In this document: piece after piece, positions 23,397 through 35,745 of the stretch
Numbering within the stretch: the stretch's first letter is position 1
Layout: each line of letters opens with the position of its first letter
Assembly (NCBI RefSeq): GCF_039555335.1
Contig: NC_092628.1
Location: 81,246,315-81,310,314, forward strand
Length of the DNA stretch: 64,000 nt
Reading direction: 5' to 3'
From: Amphiura filiformis
Lineage: Eukaryota > Echinodermata > Ophiuroidea > Amphilepidida > Amphiuridae
Notes under the pieces: model-generated
Told to the model about the DNA's origin: nothing
What the model saw: only the letters and a program-made list of their open reading frames with translations
Databases searched by the model: none
Translations under genes and position numbers: made by a program

Positions 23397-23730
23397 GATT
23401 AAAAAGGTAATCTATTCGATTGCGCTGAGGGAGAAATCAAAGCTTAGATTAAAAATTCATCTAATAGGTTAAAAATGAGCTAATCTGAATTATATTACAA
23501 TATTAATCTTTTTAATAATTTGGATAAGTCTTGAATAAGTGTCTATTTTAATCCTAGTTTAATCCATGCTAAGATTAAAAAGTTAATCTTATGGATTTGA
23601 ATTTTAATCTATAAGATTAAAAAATAGTAGTGCAATTTAGATGAGTTCAATTCCGATCTATTAGATTAATAATTTTTAATCTAAGTTTCGATTTGTCCCT
23701 CATCACAATCGAATAGATTAACTTTTAATC
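23397..23730. mobile_element. MITE with about 70-bp inverted repeats, private to copy 1
   Basis: The left arm GATTAAAAAGGTAATCTATTC, followed by GATTGCGCTGAGGGA, is mirrored at the right end (TCCCTCATCACAATC, GAATAGATTAACTTTTAATC). The interior is rich in TTAATCT words. Copies 2 and 3 lack it at the matching place before the satellite, so it inserted into unit 1 only. Confidence 0.75.
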
Positions 23731-23792
23731 GTAAAAAATTAGAGAGTATCTCGGGGGCATGCTATATACTTTAAAGGCCTGCAGTTTGTTTT

Positions 23793-26097
23793 TGAGATAT
23801 GGAACACGTCGCGCCAAGTATTGTAGTCGTCCAGGGCTGGAAAATATTATAAATCTTGCTTTTCTGTGTGTATTGGTGGTGATCCAGGGGTAGGAAATTG
23901 TACTATTTGTGTCACCTTGGTTCTGAACGCATCGAGCATATTTGGAGGTCATCCAGGGACAGGAAAGAGTACTTATTGTTTTACCCCCAGGCCGGGGTTT
24001 TACCCTAATTCTTCGTAGAGATATGGAACACATCGAGCATTGGTGGTCATCCAGAGACAGGAAAGAGTACTTATTGTGTTACCTTGATTCTTTGTAGAGA
24101 TATGGAACACATCGAGCATTGATGGTCATCAAGGGGCAGGAAAGAGTAGTTATTGTGTTACCTTAATTCTTTGTAGAGATATGGAACACATCGAGCATTG
24201 ATGGTCATCCAGAGACAGGAAAGAGTACTTATTGTGTTACCTTGATTCTTTGTAGAGATATGGAACATATCGAGCATTGGTGGTCATCAAGGGGCAGGAA
24301 AGAGTACGTGTGTTACCTTGATTCTTTGTAGAGATATGGAGCACATCGAGCCTTGGTGGTCATCCAGAGGCAGGAAAGAGTACTTATTGTGTTACCTTGA
24401 TTCTTTGTAGTTGGAACACATCGAGCATTAGTGGTCATCCAGAGGCAGGAAAGAGTACTTATTGTGTTACCTTGATTCTTTGTAGAGATATGGAACACAT
24501 CGAGTATTGGTGGTCATCCAGGGACAGGAAAGAGTACTTATTATATTACCTTGATTCTTTGTAGAGATGTGGAACACATCGAGCATTTGTGGTTATCCAG
24601 GGGCAGGAAAGAGTACTTATTGTGTTACTATGATTGATTCTTTGTAGAAAATTGTTAAACACATCGAGTATTGCTGGTCATCCAGGGGCAGGAAAGAGTT
24701 GGCCTACTTATTGTGTTAACTTGATTCTTTGTAGAGATATGGAACACGTCGAGCATTGGTGGTCATCAGGGGCAGGAAAGAGTACTTATTGTGTTACCTT
24801 GATTCTTTGTAGAGATAAGGAACACATCGAATATTGGTGGTCATCCAGGGACAGGAAAGAGTACTTATTATGTTACCTTGATTCTATGCAGAGATATGGG
24901 ACATATCGAGCATTGGTGGTCATCCAAGGGGCAGGAAAGAGTACTTATTGTGTTACCTTGATTCTTTGTAGAGATATGGAACACGTCGAGCATTGGTGGT
25001 CATCCAGGGACAGGAAAGAGTACTTATTATATTACCTTGATTCTTTGTAGAGATGTGGAACACATCGAGCATTTGTGGTCATCCAGGGGCAGGAAAGAGT
25101 ACTTATTGTGTTACTATGATTGATTCTTTGTAGAAAATTGTTAAACACGTCGAGTATTGCTGGTCATCCAGGGGCAGGAAAGAGTTGGCCTACTTATTGT
25201 GTTAACTTGATTCTTTGTAGAGATATGGAACACGTCGAGCATTGGTGGTCATCAGGGGCAGGAAAGAGTACTTATTGTGTTACCTTGATTCTTTGTAGAG
25301 ATATGGAGCACATTGAGCATTGGTGGTCACCCAGGGGCTGGAAAGAGTACTTATTGTGTTTCCTTGAATCTTTGTAGAGATCTGGAACACGTCGAGCATT
25401 GGTGGTCACCCAGGGGCTGGAAAGAGTACTTATTGTGTTACCTTGATTCTTTGTAGAGATATGGAACACGTCGAGCATTGGTGGTCACCCAGGGGCTGGA
25501 AAGAGTACTTATTGTGTTTCCTTGAATCTTTGTAGAGATATGGAACACGTCGAGTATTGGTGGTCATCCAGGGGCTGGAAAGAGTACTTATCGTGTTACC
25601 TTGATTCTTTGTAGAGATACAGAACACATTGACTGGTCATCCAGTGGCAGGAAAGAGTACGGTGGTCATCCAAGGGCAGGAAAGAGTACTTATTGTGTTA
25701 CCTTGATTCTTTGAGGAGATATGGAACATATCGAGCATTGGTGGTCATCCAGGGGCAGGAAAGAGTACTTATTGTGTTACCTTGATTCTTTGTAGAGATA
25801 TGGAACATATCGAGCATTGGTGGTCATCCAGGGGCAGGAAAGAGTACTTATTGTGTTACCTTGATTCTTTGTAGAGATATGGAACATATCGAGCATTGGT
25901 GGTCATCCAGGGGCTGGAAAGAGTACTTATTGTGTTACTTTGATTCTTTGTAGACATATGGAAGACATGGAGCATTGGTGGTCATCCAGGGGCAGGAAAG
26001 AGTACTTATTGTGTTACTTTGATTCTTTGTAGAGATATGGAAGACATCGGGCATTGGTGGTCATCCAGGGGCAGGAAAGAGTACTTATTGTGTTACA
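23793..26097 (+). repeat. 79-bp satellite array 1 (about 29 monomers)
   Basis: Head-to-tail monomers of 79 bp follow the pattern GAGATATGGAACACATCGAG, CATTGGTGGTCATCCAGGGG, CAGGAAAGAGTACTTATTGT, GTTACCTTGATTCTTTGTA. Variants include GGTCACCCAGGGGCTGG and occasional deletions. A block beginning about 24634 recurs at 25120, pointing to internal duplication of about 486 bp. Small open frames across it (HWWSSRGRKEYLLCYLDSL-like) are by-products: 79 is not a multiple of 3, so frames rotate. There are no unique spacers, so this is not a CRISPR-like array. Confidence 0.95.
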
Positions 26098-28252
26098 TGT
26101 TTTGATGGAGCACATGCATCATTTTTCATCATTCTGGCCGGGTGCATTCCGGTTATCTTTTATCACATGATATACAGACAAATGACAATGAACGACAATT
26201 ATACCATGATTTTGGGTCAAAGAGCATGTTTTAACTAATTCTGAAGAGGAAATATATACCTTTTAATATCGCGGAATGTGGCAAAATATTGTTTTCTGAA
26301 TTGACAGTCGTCGTGATAATTTCCCAAAAACTGAACCCCCTGAGTGTATCTAATAATTTACAGAAAAAAATTATAATCACAACATTTACCATGTAATAAC
26401 AAGACGTGCATTGGTTAAATTTGGTAAAAATCTTTTAATGCATAAATATACTTACAAAACATATAAATATAACATGTTCACCACTCATTTTTCTGAAAAC
26501 TCTTGTTTTATTTTATTTTATAATTTTATTTCATTAGAACAAGATTACAAACAATTGTTATTAACAGTCATACAATCATGAAATAGTAATGTGAAGATCA
26601 CAACATTTATCTGTAACTTTCTTCAGTTTGATCACAAAATAAGATAAACTCGTCATGCAGTGTATAATTTAACATACAGAAGTGGGAAAAATATTGAAAA
26701 TTATTCTTCATCAGCTAAACAAGCACACATTTTAGGTACTTAATTTGTAAAAGGTCCCCAATTCTCCAAATATAAGAAGGGATTATACCAATCGTAATCT
26801 AACATTGGCCTTTCTTACGAGGCTGCAGAAGCTCTAATTGAAGACCTGAGCGCAAGAAGACCATAAGTCCACTTGGCCCATCAACATGTATACACTATGC
26901 GTATAGTATACAAATACGTATATACTGCCATGAGAGGTTCTGGTTAAAACTATGGGCCCGAGGTGAGATCAATATTACTATTGATATCAATGAACAAGAA
27001 TCTATTAATGAAGGATATAATTTCGTATAGTTTGGTAATGTTTTATACATGTTCAGGGGCCAAAACAAATCTTTCACAACCTTTCATGATGTTTTCACCC
27101 TGGAACATGTATTAGACATAAAAACCCTCAGCAACTATACGTAAGTTTAGTGTATACATGTTGAGGGGCCAAGTGGACTTACGGCCTTCTTGCGCTCAGG
27201 TCTTCAATTGTTCTCTGAAGGGTTCTTCAATGTTTAGGAACCACTTGAGGGTTCAAGTGTGAGGGTTCTTCAAGAGGACACTTTAGAACCATTTTGAAAC
27301 ATTTTTTTGCAAGAGTGGTATGAAAATTGGTAGGATGAAACAGTATGACGAGTTATGATGCTGCGTAATGTTGTGTCATGTTATTTGCATATTTATTCAT
27401 GCTAATTAGATTTGCATACCTGGACCAGACTACATTTTAATTTATATACATGCTATATACATACTCGTGCATAATTATTTTACAGCCCCACATATGCTTG
27501 TTTATGAAACTAAACAAATAGCTATACTTAACAATATTAGATTGATACATAACAAGAAAACAAAGCAAATTTAGAAGAAGTAAAAGCTAATTAAACATTT
27601 ATACAAATTTGTTGCACTATCCAATCGCGATTGGTAATGTGTTCCAGAGTTGACAATCCATTCGACCGCCAGTGGTATTCGCCGCGAAATAGTGATGTGC
27701 AAATGTTCATCATTAATTTTTTGGCACAAATAATTTTGACAAAATATGACGTCACTTACATTAACATCAATCTCCTAATTTGCATATAGCCGTCATATCC
27801 CCAGCTAGCTCGCCCACGTGATTGGTTCTTCAGCGATCTAGGTATTATTTACATCTATGGAACAGTATAACGTCAGGGCAATACATAGAAAAAATTGTGC
27901 AAACACATTGCTATGGTAATTCATCCTGTTACATAACTACTTCTACTGCGATTAAAGACTGAAGCCAATGAGACCTTTAATCTACAACTGAATTTGTCTC
28001 TGATTGATTTTTGACCAACGAGGTAGAGCTTTGACAATTTTACTTCATTTGTCAAAGGTCAATCACTCGTCGCTCAGCAAGACAGCAACTGTGAGTTTGC
28101 AACCGAAATTGCCGCAGCCAGCGTATTATGTGGTCACGCAAAACATCAAGGTACATTAGTGCTGGCGTTGACTTGTGTATGTGTCAAAGTCGATCAACCC
28201 ATTTCCATGATCAATCAGAAAAATGTTGCAGCTGGCATCGAATACTGGGAAT
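26098..28252. repeat. Shared downstream flank of RdRP unit 2
   Basis: This matches 38694-42205 nearly base for base once the insertions there are removed. Landmarks are TTTTTTGATGGAGCACATGC at the satellite edge, CATGCAGTGTATAATTTAAC, GACCTGAGCGCAAGAAGACC, and GCTCAGCAAGACAGCAACTG near 28071. A palindrome-like pair GACCTGAGCGCAAGAAG (near 26844) and CTTCTTGCGCTCAGGTC (near 27183) bounds about 360 bp, probably a MITE; copy 3 keeps only its left part. I see no gene. Confidence 0.75.
26842..27202. mobile_element. MITE-like element with GACCTGAGCGCAAG inverted ends
   Basis: TTGAAGACCTGAGCGCAAGA at the left and TCTTGCGCTCAGGTCTTCAA at the right are perfect inverted repeats, followed inward by matching AAGTCCACTTGGCCC and CAACATGTATACACTA words. 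Copy 3 (about 39450-39560) has lost the right half. No coding content. Confidence 0.7.
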
Positions 28253-28592
28253 GTATACAGTCTTGAGTTTGGTACTGTCCAACACTCCAGAATGGAGACA
28301 AACGGCCAGGATGTGTGATCTGCGCTGTGGTTTTGATAATTCTTGCTAGTCTTGGTTGCTTAGATACTTGGTTACTGCAGTTTTGAAGGTTTCTGGTTTT
28401 GTGATGCTGATTAGGTGTGGTGGAAGAGAGTTCCAATCACGTATTGTCTTTGGTACAAATGAGTTTTTGTAGCAGTCTTTATTTGCTGATATAGTTGAGT
28501 AAGATTCCGGATGATGATGCCGCGACTGGCGCTGGACGGGCTGTAGAAGGGCAGGGACAGGTCACCTAGATTTGCTTGTTGAAAAACGCAAG
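28253..28592 (-). mobile_element. LINE ORF2 C-terminal fragment, private to unit 2
   Basis: The minus strand encodes a typical LINE polymerase end: KDCYKNSFVPKTIRDWNSLP followed by TFKTAVTKYL. The equivalent position in unit 3 joins GTATAC directly to AACTAAAGCAA, so this piece is an insertion in unit 2 (or a clean loss from unit 3). A GTA[TA/TG]AC-like repeat at both ends may be a target duplication. It is a truncated, inactive fragment. Confidence 0.65.
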
Positions 28593-29391
28593 TACATGTA
28601 CAACAACTAAAGCAATTTGTTGATATTTCAAATATTTATTGAAGGGGTGTTAGTGGGGTCTATCTAAAATTTGTTCCTTTTTTCCCGTGTCAAAATCTAG
28701 TCATCGCAGACTTCTCTATTTCGGGGCTGTACAGTATATTTAGTAATATTCCGGAACAGGGAAAATTAATATTGGGGGCATTTTGGCAAGCCGAAAGAGG
28801 GAGAGGGGCAAATTTTGGATTATTACCCAACAAAGTGTTCAACAATGCAAATTCTGCTCGCTGCTACACCAATGATAGGCGTAAATCACAAAAACGTCTC
28901 GCAGCCTATAAACTTTTGCGCCGTACGCGGCCGCGGGGGGGGGGCAGACGGATCATCATGGGGGTGCTGCTACAGCCCGGTGTAACAGTCGGTACTTGTT
29001 GTCGGAAAATCTTCAACTAAGAAGTACACTGCAGTTGTTTTTAGTCAAATGGCCAAACTAGAATTAATGTGGCTCGTGCTGACTCGCTTGAGAAACCGCC
29101 CCATGGGGGCCCCGCCCGGGGGGGGGGCGATGAGCAAATATTCCCCTCTCCGTCTTAACCCCACCCCAGTCAAAACTAATGGGCTTCCAACATTTGGCTT
29201 ATTTAAATGAGAGTGGGACGCCAGGGTTGGAAGGAGGAGAAGAATTTGATAGATAGACCGTCGAGGATGAGAGGCGAGCTGCTCAGGGGCAAGCTTTGCC
29301 CAATTTATGATGAATAGGTTGAGTATCATTCGTTGCTTCTAAGCTCGTTTAAAGAAAACCAAATCAGTATCGCCGGTTACCACCAGATTTA
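28593..29391. other. 3' flank of RdRP copy 2
   Basis: This matches 43984-45015 of copy 3 apart from a MITE inserted there. It contains G/C runs (GGGGGGGG near 28936 and 29118) and no gene. TTTATT at 29388 gives AATAAA on the minus strand directly at the copy 2 stop codon. The same AATAAA in copy 3 (about 45013) is 240 bp past its stop, where it could serve as a polyadenylation signal. Confidence 0.5.
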
Positions 29392-29427
29392 TTACTCGAG
29401 TAGCATCGGAAGAGTTGATGCACTATC

Positions 29428-30041
29428 TTCTTCTTCTTCTTCTTCTTCTTCTTCTTCGTCTTCTTCGTCTTCTTCTTCGTCTTCTTCTTCTTCTTCTTCG
29501 ACGTACGATTCATCACGATAGTCATCGTATTCATCACGACCGTCATCGTACGATTCATCGTGATATTCATCGTACGATTCATCGTGATAGTCATTGTACG
29601 ATTTATCGTGATAGTCATTGTACGATTCATCGTGATAGTCATCGTACAATTCATCTCGATAGTCATCGTATTCTTCGTCGTCTTCTTCTTCTTCTTCTTC
29701 TTCTTCTTCTTCTTCTTCTTCTTCTTCTTCTTCTTCTTCTTCTTCTTCTTCTTCTTCTTCTTCTTCTTCTTCTTCTTCTTCTTCTTCTTCTTCTTCTTCT
29801 TCTTCTTCTTCTTCTTTCTTCGTCTTCTTCGTCTTCTTCTTTTTCTTCTTCTTCTTCTTCTTCGTCGTCTTCTTCTTCTTCTTCTTCTTCTTCGTCTTCT
29901 TCTTCTTCTTCTTCTTCGTCTTCTTCTTCTTCTTCTTCTTCGTCTTCTTCTTCGTTTCTTCTTCGTCTTCTTCGTCTTCTTCTTCTTCTTCTTCTTCTTC
30001 TTCTTCTTCTTCTTCTTCTTCTTCTTCTTCTTCTTCTTCTT
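29428..30041. repeat. (GAA/TTC)n expansion inside RdRP copy 2
   Basis: Plus-strand CTT/TTC runs include one pure tract at about 29681-29814 (about 44 units) and another at about 29965-30041, separated by TCG-interrupted and frame-shifted runs. The block 29499-29675 between the repeats is a second copy of the 24-bp tail repeats at 30042-30250. So a (TTC)n plus tail-repeat segment was duplicated and expanded. On the gene strand it reads as Glu/Lys/Arg with no stop in any frame. Long GAA/TTC tracts can form triplexes and impede transcription (known for this repeat class). Confidence 0.95.
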
Positions 30042-30270
30042 CGACGTACGATTCATCACGATAGTCATCGTATTCATCACGACCGTCATCGTACGATTCA
30101 TCGTGATATTCATCGTACGATTCATCGTGATAGTCATTGTACGATTCATCGTGATAGTCATTGTACGATTCATCGTGATAGTCATTGTACGATTCATCGT
30201 GATAGTCATCGTACGATTCATCGCAATAGTCATCGTACGATTCATCAGACAAGTCATCAGACAAGTCATC
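30042..30270 (-). repeat. 24-bp coding repeats (DESYDDYH tail) in RdRP copy 2
   Basis: CGTACGATTCATCGTGATAG-type units of 24 bp (with TCAT completing the unit) repeat about seven times and encode an eight-residue Asp/Tyr/Ser/Glu motif. They are followed toward the protein body by 15-bp units (TCATCAGACAAGTCA) encoding DLSDD. The repeat is in frame with the polymerase. Confidence 0.85.
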
Positions 30271-33200
30271 AGACAATTCATCAGTGTCATCCTCAAAGAT
30301 GTCTTCTTCGAAGACCCTTGGGTTAACTTCCCATTCTTGAATCCGATCCTGAACCTCATTTACCTCAGACTGAGGACCCATGATGCTTACTTTTCCATTC
30401 GGTCGTTTGCCCTGTCCCGTTGGTCGTATTGATATCCCTACCTTTGGGAACTCATTGCTAAGTATCCCCTGCCATGCTGTGAAAAATGAACCGAGGTCAT
30501 TACCTACGGTTACGAACTCCTCTTTGAATTCTTCACTGGAGTTGTCATATACTTGAAGGATACTGTGTATTGTACCGCAGAGTGCCAATTGATGATACGC
30601 CTTTTCAGCCAGAGTAGCGAGCTTTCTTACATGTGGGTTTGATAACCTTGGTTTCTGACACGATACAGGAACATACCTATGCTCTTCGTGATAAAACATC
30701 CTTGTTGCGCAGAATGAAAAGAATTCCACTAATAGCTTGATAGGCTTTTCATCCTTCCCATGGTCATCAAGCTGGGTTGCCTCTTCTTCATTACAGTATG
30801 CTTGCTGTCCAGCTTCAATAATAAAAGACCTTTGTATAGCGAAACCACAGAGAAGAACTAAGAGTTCTATTCTTCCAACTTCTTTGTCCAGGTTTTGAGT
30901 CTCACGCCATTTCATTAGCACTCCTGCAACAGTCCTCATCCACGGATTTTCTTCTAGGTAGTGAAATATAACCGACAGATCTTCATTGCTCCGTGGGTCT
31001 CCTTGTGTAGTTTGGCACAGAGTCTCATTAGTAGCGTTAAGTTGATAGCCTTCAGCTTCTATCGCAAGGCGTCCCATTACAGATGGAACTACAATAGTCA
31101 ACGCATCGCGGTTACGTTTTCGCACCTCACAGAGAACGTCTGATACTACCCAAGGAAAACTAAGATACTTCTTGTCCCTCTGCTTGTACGTCACTATATA
31201 CCATGCCGATGCTTTGGCAAGACTTTCTTCCGGAAAAACAAGCAGCCTGTCTTTTCCTCCAAACTCATCAAAGAATGCTCTTCTTGTTTTGTTCCACAGG
31301 TGTTTTACCCTTAATGTGACGATTTTCTTGGCATCGTAGATCTCGTTGCGCTGGGACATCCGTTTACTTAGTCGCCCGATATTTCCGGACAATGCCTCGC
31401 TTTCACTAGTAATGCCATATTGTGTCAAAATTGCTTCTAGCTGCCGATTGTAGCGATTCAGGGATCTTTCGGCATCCTGTTGAAAGGCTTCCCTTCCTGG
31501 ATATTCCAGCACGACATCAGGAGGAACATCGATGGGTTCTCTCTGTTGAATGGCTATCCGATCTATCTGACGACATTGACGGTAGAGATGACCCAGGATT
31601 TTACTTGATCTGTATGTCGATTTGTCAAGTTTGCCCATGAACTCTGGATACATATATGGACGTTCTCCTTTTCCTAGATCTGGAGAATAACCGGTTTTGG
31701 CAAAATCTACCGCTTTGGAGAATTTTTTAGCAATACTCATACAAACTTGGGAAAAGATGCCATTTCTGTCAGCTTGAGCCAAATGAGCGTTTGCTATCAG
31801 ACCTACGTTGTCGTTCTTGATGTAATTCGCCATGTACTTGATCATATCGGATACTTGAATAGGTCCGTCGTGCCGTAACTTCTGTGGTGGTGTAAAATCC
31901 ATCGGCTCTTGGTTGGCCCCTTCAAAACGGAACCCTGGCATCCAAGTGACGAAGTACTCATCTCCATCTAGATCTGATCCAGCCATTTCATCAGGATGTG
32001 GTCGTTTACCTCGCTGAGGGAACACGACACAGTCAACCATATGATGCAATTCTGGCACATCGACTGCCTCAAATTTGCGGATATCACCGGGTGCTAAGGC
32101 AGGAGACTTGGTGATAACTACAGTACCCATGTGTACTTTCTTCGCAACCTGAGGTTTGTCCATGTGCTTGGAGTACTGTACAAACACTTGACCGGAGTTT
32201 AGCTCACCTGTTTCGTCCAAAACACCAACCATATATCTACCGAGATGAGAGGGAATTTCAATTCTGGCTTTTCTCTGTAGTTGGTCTGTCGGTGGTCAAA
32301 GAACGAAATGGAATGTAAAGTAAATCTTACTGTTTTATTACTTTGATGCTTTCTTGATAATATTATCTTTTTAATTGTTCTATAGCTGTTTGTTGAGTTT
32401 TGGCTCTACCTTTGGATGGACGATCTTAACATTTGGACTATCTGCGCTACGTACGTTTGTTTCACAATCACCAGAAATGTGTACACAAGTAACATCGATT
32501 CTAATTCTAGAGCAAATACTGCCATTTTTTGTTCGTTTCTTCGGATCGTTTATTAGAAGTTGTGTAATCTTACCAGCTCTTACCTATTCTATTTCGGTAA
32601 ACAGCAAGCAGAAGTCCGCGGAAATACGGTTCTGAGGTTAAACTTATACCAGCTTCAACCACTTTGCGATAGTTGATGGACGTCTGTTGCGCTGCTCTTC
32701 TAGATAGCGACTTCGCTGCTACGTCATCGTCAAAGAACATTCCTCCCAGTTCATACAGCAAACCTTCCTGGAGTTCTTTGAAAATATCGTCTCCTACTCC
32801 AAGTCCAGACAAGAGAGTAATAGCTTGACGATTCAGATACAGTCGACCTGTTAACGATCGAATATTGTTTCATATCGTGATAAACTAACGACAGAAAAAA
32901 AGTTTTACCCAAATTGTATTGTAGGGATCCTAGCCAAGATGGCGTGTAATCGAAAATTGAAACGGTAACTATTAACCGGGTTGTACAATATTCGTGTGGG
33001 CGCGCGCAATTTAAGCAAATTATTGTGTTGCTATTTATGGGTTTTTGTAAAGTGAACTCTATTAATGATAAATTATACTACATAAGCTAATAAAGATATT
33101 TTAAAAGTATTTTTCCTTCTAGCTTACATGGTCTCGAGTTGTTCATGATCTCTATCGTTTTGTGATCGCTTTGGAATTTTTCCATGCTCGTACGGTAAAT

Positions 33201-35482
33201 GAGTTTATCGCCGTCGAGTCTTGGATCTATTCCTATCATTCCCTTGCATCCTGCATATCGGATCTGGAAAGCTGATGGGATCTTCTTTTTCCTGTTCCCT
33301 GTTATCTGTTAATTAAATTATTATAGGAAATAAAAAGAGTGATAAGTGGATGTCACTATCACAACGAGAATTGGCAAAGCAAGAGCGTACTATACAGAGC
33401 ATTTTAAAAGGAAATTAGTCTTCCGTCTTTGCTCTAAAATTATTGTTTTGGTAACGGACACCGAACGTAGGATTCACTTTATCCGCCATTGGTAAAAGCT
33501 CTCAAATAAGTAATATTCGTCAAATTTCCATTGACTGGCAAAGTTAATGCAGAACCTCAAATACTTGTGACAGCACGAAATGTTTATATTGATCTCTTGA
33601 TCAGGCTAGACCGTTCCAGAAAGAGCAAAACAATAAATATTATTATTTTATCCCTAAAACAAATTGGAACCCAAATCCGGACCCGAGAGTCCAAACGAAT
33701 GCCTTACCTTTGCAGCTAGCGATGACGAAACTCTACCAATACCATCAGAGAAACAGTATTTTCCATCAGCACTCTTAATATCATCCTCACACTCCACCTG
33801 CCCTGCTTCCACAGTGACTTTTACACTTTCTTCCGATGTAGAAAACATTGTCCCATTCTGGAGACGTAAGTGGCTACACACGTGATGTTGGTAAAGGTCC
33901 CCATCCATTGCCTGACATTACCAGCTGTGTTTCCTTTCAGGTCTATCGAGTAAAGCCAACAACCGTGATCTCTCAGTTGACTATTAGAGCAAGCGAGGAA
34001 CTCGTAACAACGGTCACCAATGTGAATTCCTGAATTGAGAACATCCACGACCCGTCGTGTTATCTCATCACTCTGTGAGGTATCAAAACTACCAAGCTTA
34101 CCGAAAGTTTCATCTCTGAACCTAACACGCATGCAAAATTCTTCGCCGTATTCTCGCAGAACTCTATTCTCGGACATTAGTTCTGCTGGTAGGAGAAGAC
34201 ATCGTGTTGGAGTAACTATAGCGCGTCGAACGAATCTACAATTATCGTAATGGTCGTCTTCTACATCGTCGCTATCAAGAGCAGCTTTGAAATTGATCTT
34301 AAACTGTTCAGCTAGATCAAGAAATCTATCTCCTTCCAGTGTTGGATCCACCTGTAACGCCAATTGTTGAAGGGCTTTCTGAGCTGCAGGATGGTTCTTG
34401 AGATGGATTTTGTTAAGCATAGCGAAAAGTCGTGTTGCTCTATCAGTAATCAAAAATCCTTGCGACAAAAGACACTCTAATATGTACACCAGATCAAAAT
34501 CCCCACCAAATCGAGGCAAAGTAGTTGATGCTACCGATGTCGAGATTCTTGTAGATACACATGTCCAGTAAATCTTGTATTTGAAAACTTGAAATCGGCT
34601 AATGACTGATTGGAAAGTACGGCATGATTCCTCTGAGACTGATATTGAAAGAACTGACGAATTACCAATGATCTCTGTACTACAACAGCAGGTCCGTGTT
34701 ACTCTTGGCAACGGTGTATGTGAATCACGATCAATTCGTTTGATAGTAGGTGGCGCCTTAAGCATGAAGTATACAGAAAGTCCAGGTCTATCTTGTGGAT
34801 AATCTACAAGAACGAATTCTTGCAGATCATCGTAACGTATGCGAAGTTTGTACTCGTCCTCGACTCCTCTATCGGACTGACAATGGAATAGCATGGTAAA
34901 GAATCTACTGTCATGTTCAAAGTCAATGGAGGTGGACTTGTCTTTGTTACCTTTTGTTACTGTGTCAGGATCGATAGGTGATAAGTGTTGGTAATGTTCT
35001 ACAAATGTCCATCTATCTTCCATGCAGCCGAGTGAAAAACTACTTAATTTGATGTCTACATGAACATTTGATGTTCGGCCCGTGCGTGTATATGCTGCTT
35101 CCATGTCGGTTGACATCCATAATTTCCAGTTGTACGTATTGCAAAGTTCGCACCAAAGACGACATGAATGAAGAAATTGATTGAAGAAGTAGTCGGGTTC
35201 GGATCCATGATAAGTAGGCCTAATATTGAACTGACAGTAATAAGGGACTCGTATGCTTGCAGCGCCTAGAAGTAAGCTCCCTTCCTCCCTGTGCTCTCTG
35301 AATTTGTGTAAGATCCCACCGAAAGTGCGTTTGATTAAGTTGGGAAGACGATTCAAGGTGCCTTGGTCAGCACAGACCACTGTCAGTTTGGTATGATGTA
35401 GAGTAGCATGGTCATTGCCCTGGCCAGTATCCCGATATCCGGAAGCCATAATTTGCGAATCGGCAGTAACCAGAGTATTGCG

Positions 35483-35518
35483 TCAGAGGCACCAAAACAT
35501 GGTTTCGTCAATAATTCT
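35483..35518 (-). promoter_or_regulatory. 5' splice acceptor and short upstream ORF of RdRP copy 2
   Basis: The acceptor ATCTTTCAG ends at 35519, and the exon begins 35518. An ATG at 35500 opens a five-codon frame (MFWCL) ending TGA at 35483. The same mini-ORF exists in copy 3. Confidence 0.5.
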
Positions 35519-35612
35519 CTGAAAGATAAAATGTTTATTGCATGATTACAGGTCGATAATCAGAAGGATCATTAGTCCGAACACCCAACAGAGCCGGTCG
35601 TTGTAAACCATA

Positions 35613-35745
35613 ATCCTTACCCTAACCTATAACCTAAACCCTATACCTACAATACTAACTCTAAACCTAACACTGGCACTAACCACAATCTAACTCTATA
35701 TGCCGAACCCTAAATCCTAACCCAAATCTTAACCCTAATCCGAAC
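35613..35745. repeat. Degenerate CCCTAA (telomere-like) repeat, copy 2
   Basis: Words CCTAACCTATAACCTAAACC and TCTTAACCCTAATCC, in the same relative place as in copies 1 and 3, within the predicted 5' intron. Confidence 0.6.

Larger units (their letters stand above)
29392..35449 (-). pseudogene. Cellular RNA-dependent RNA polymerase, copy 2 (frameshifted, tail expanded)
   Basis: Same four-exon layout as its neighbours: 33708-35449, 33128-33305, 32584-32847 and 29392-32285, with all splice sites present. Exon 1 is 1742 bp against 1743 in copy 3. One base is missing near 33842, just after the RMGQCF motif, so the frame shifts and stops at 33821 after 542 codons, before the catalytic half. The remaining exons are fully open, with DLDGD at 31960-31974, so the damage is recent, or is a sequencing/assembly error. 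The last exon encodes 963 residues. Its acidic tail has DESY-DDYHD repeats, then a long Glu/Lys tract from (GAA)n, then the same repeats again. Coding-strand similarity to copy 3 is very high. Without correction of the shift it would make only an N-terminal fragment with no polymerase activity. Confidence 0.82.

Noticed and set aside
23793-26097. Repeated small proteins of the form HWWSSRGRKEYLLCYLDSL across the satellite arrays
   Set aside because: The 79-bp period is not a multiple of three, so frames change each monomer and end quickly. There is no start context or selection pattern.
29364-30432. Long open frames encoding poly-Leu, poly-Phe, poly-Ser, poly-Arg or poly-Lys on both strands
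   Set aside because: They are by-products of the GAA/TTC tract, which lacks stops in most frames. Only the minus-strand frame continuous with the polymerase is meaningful.
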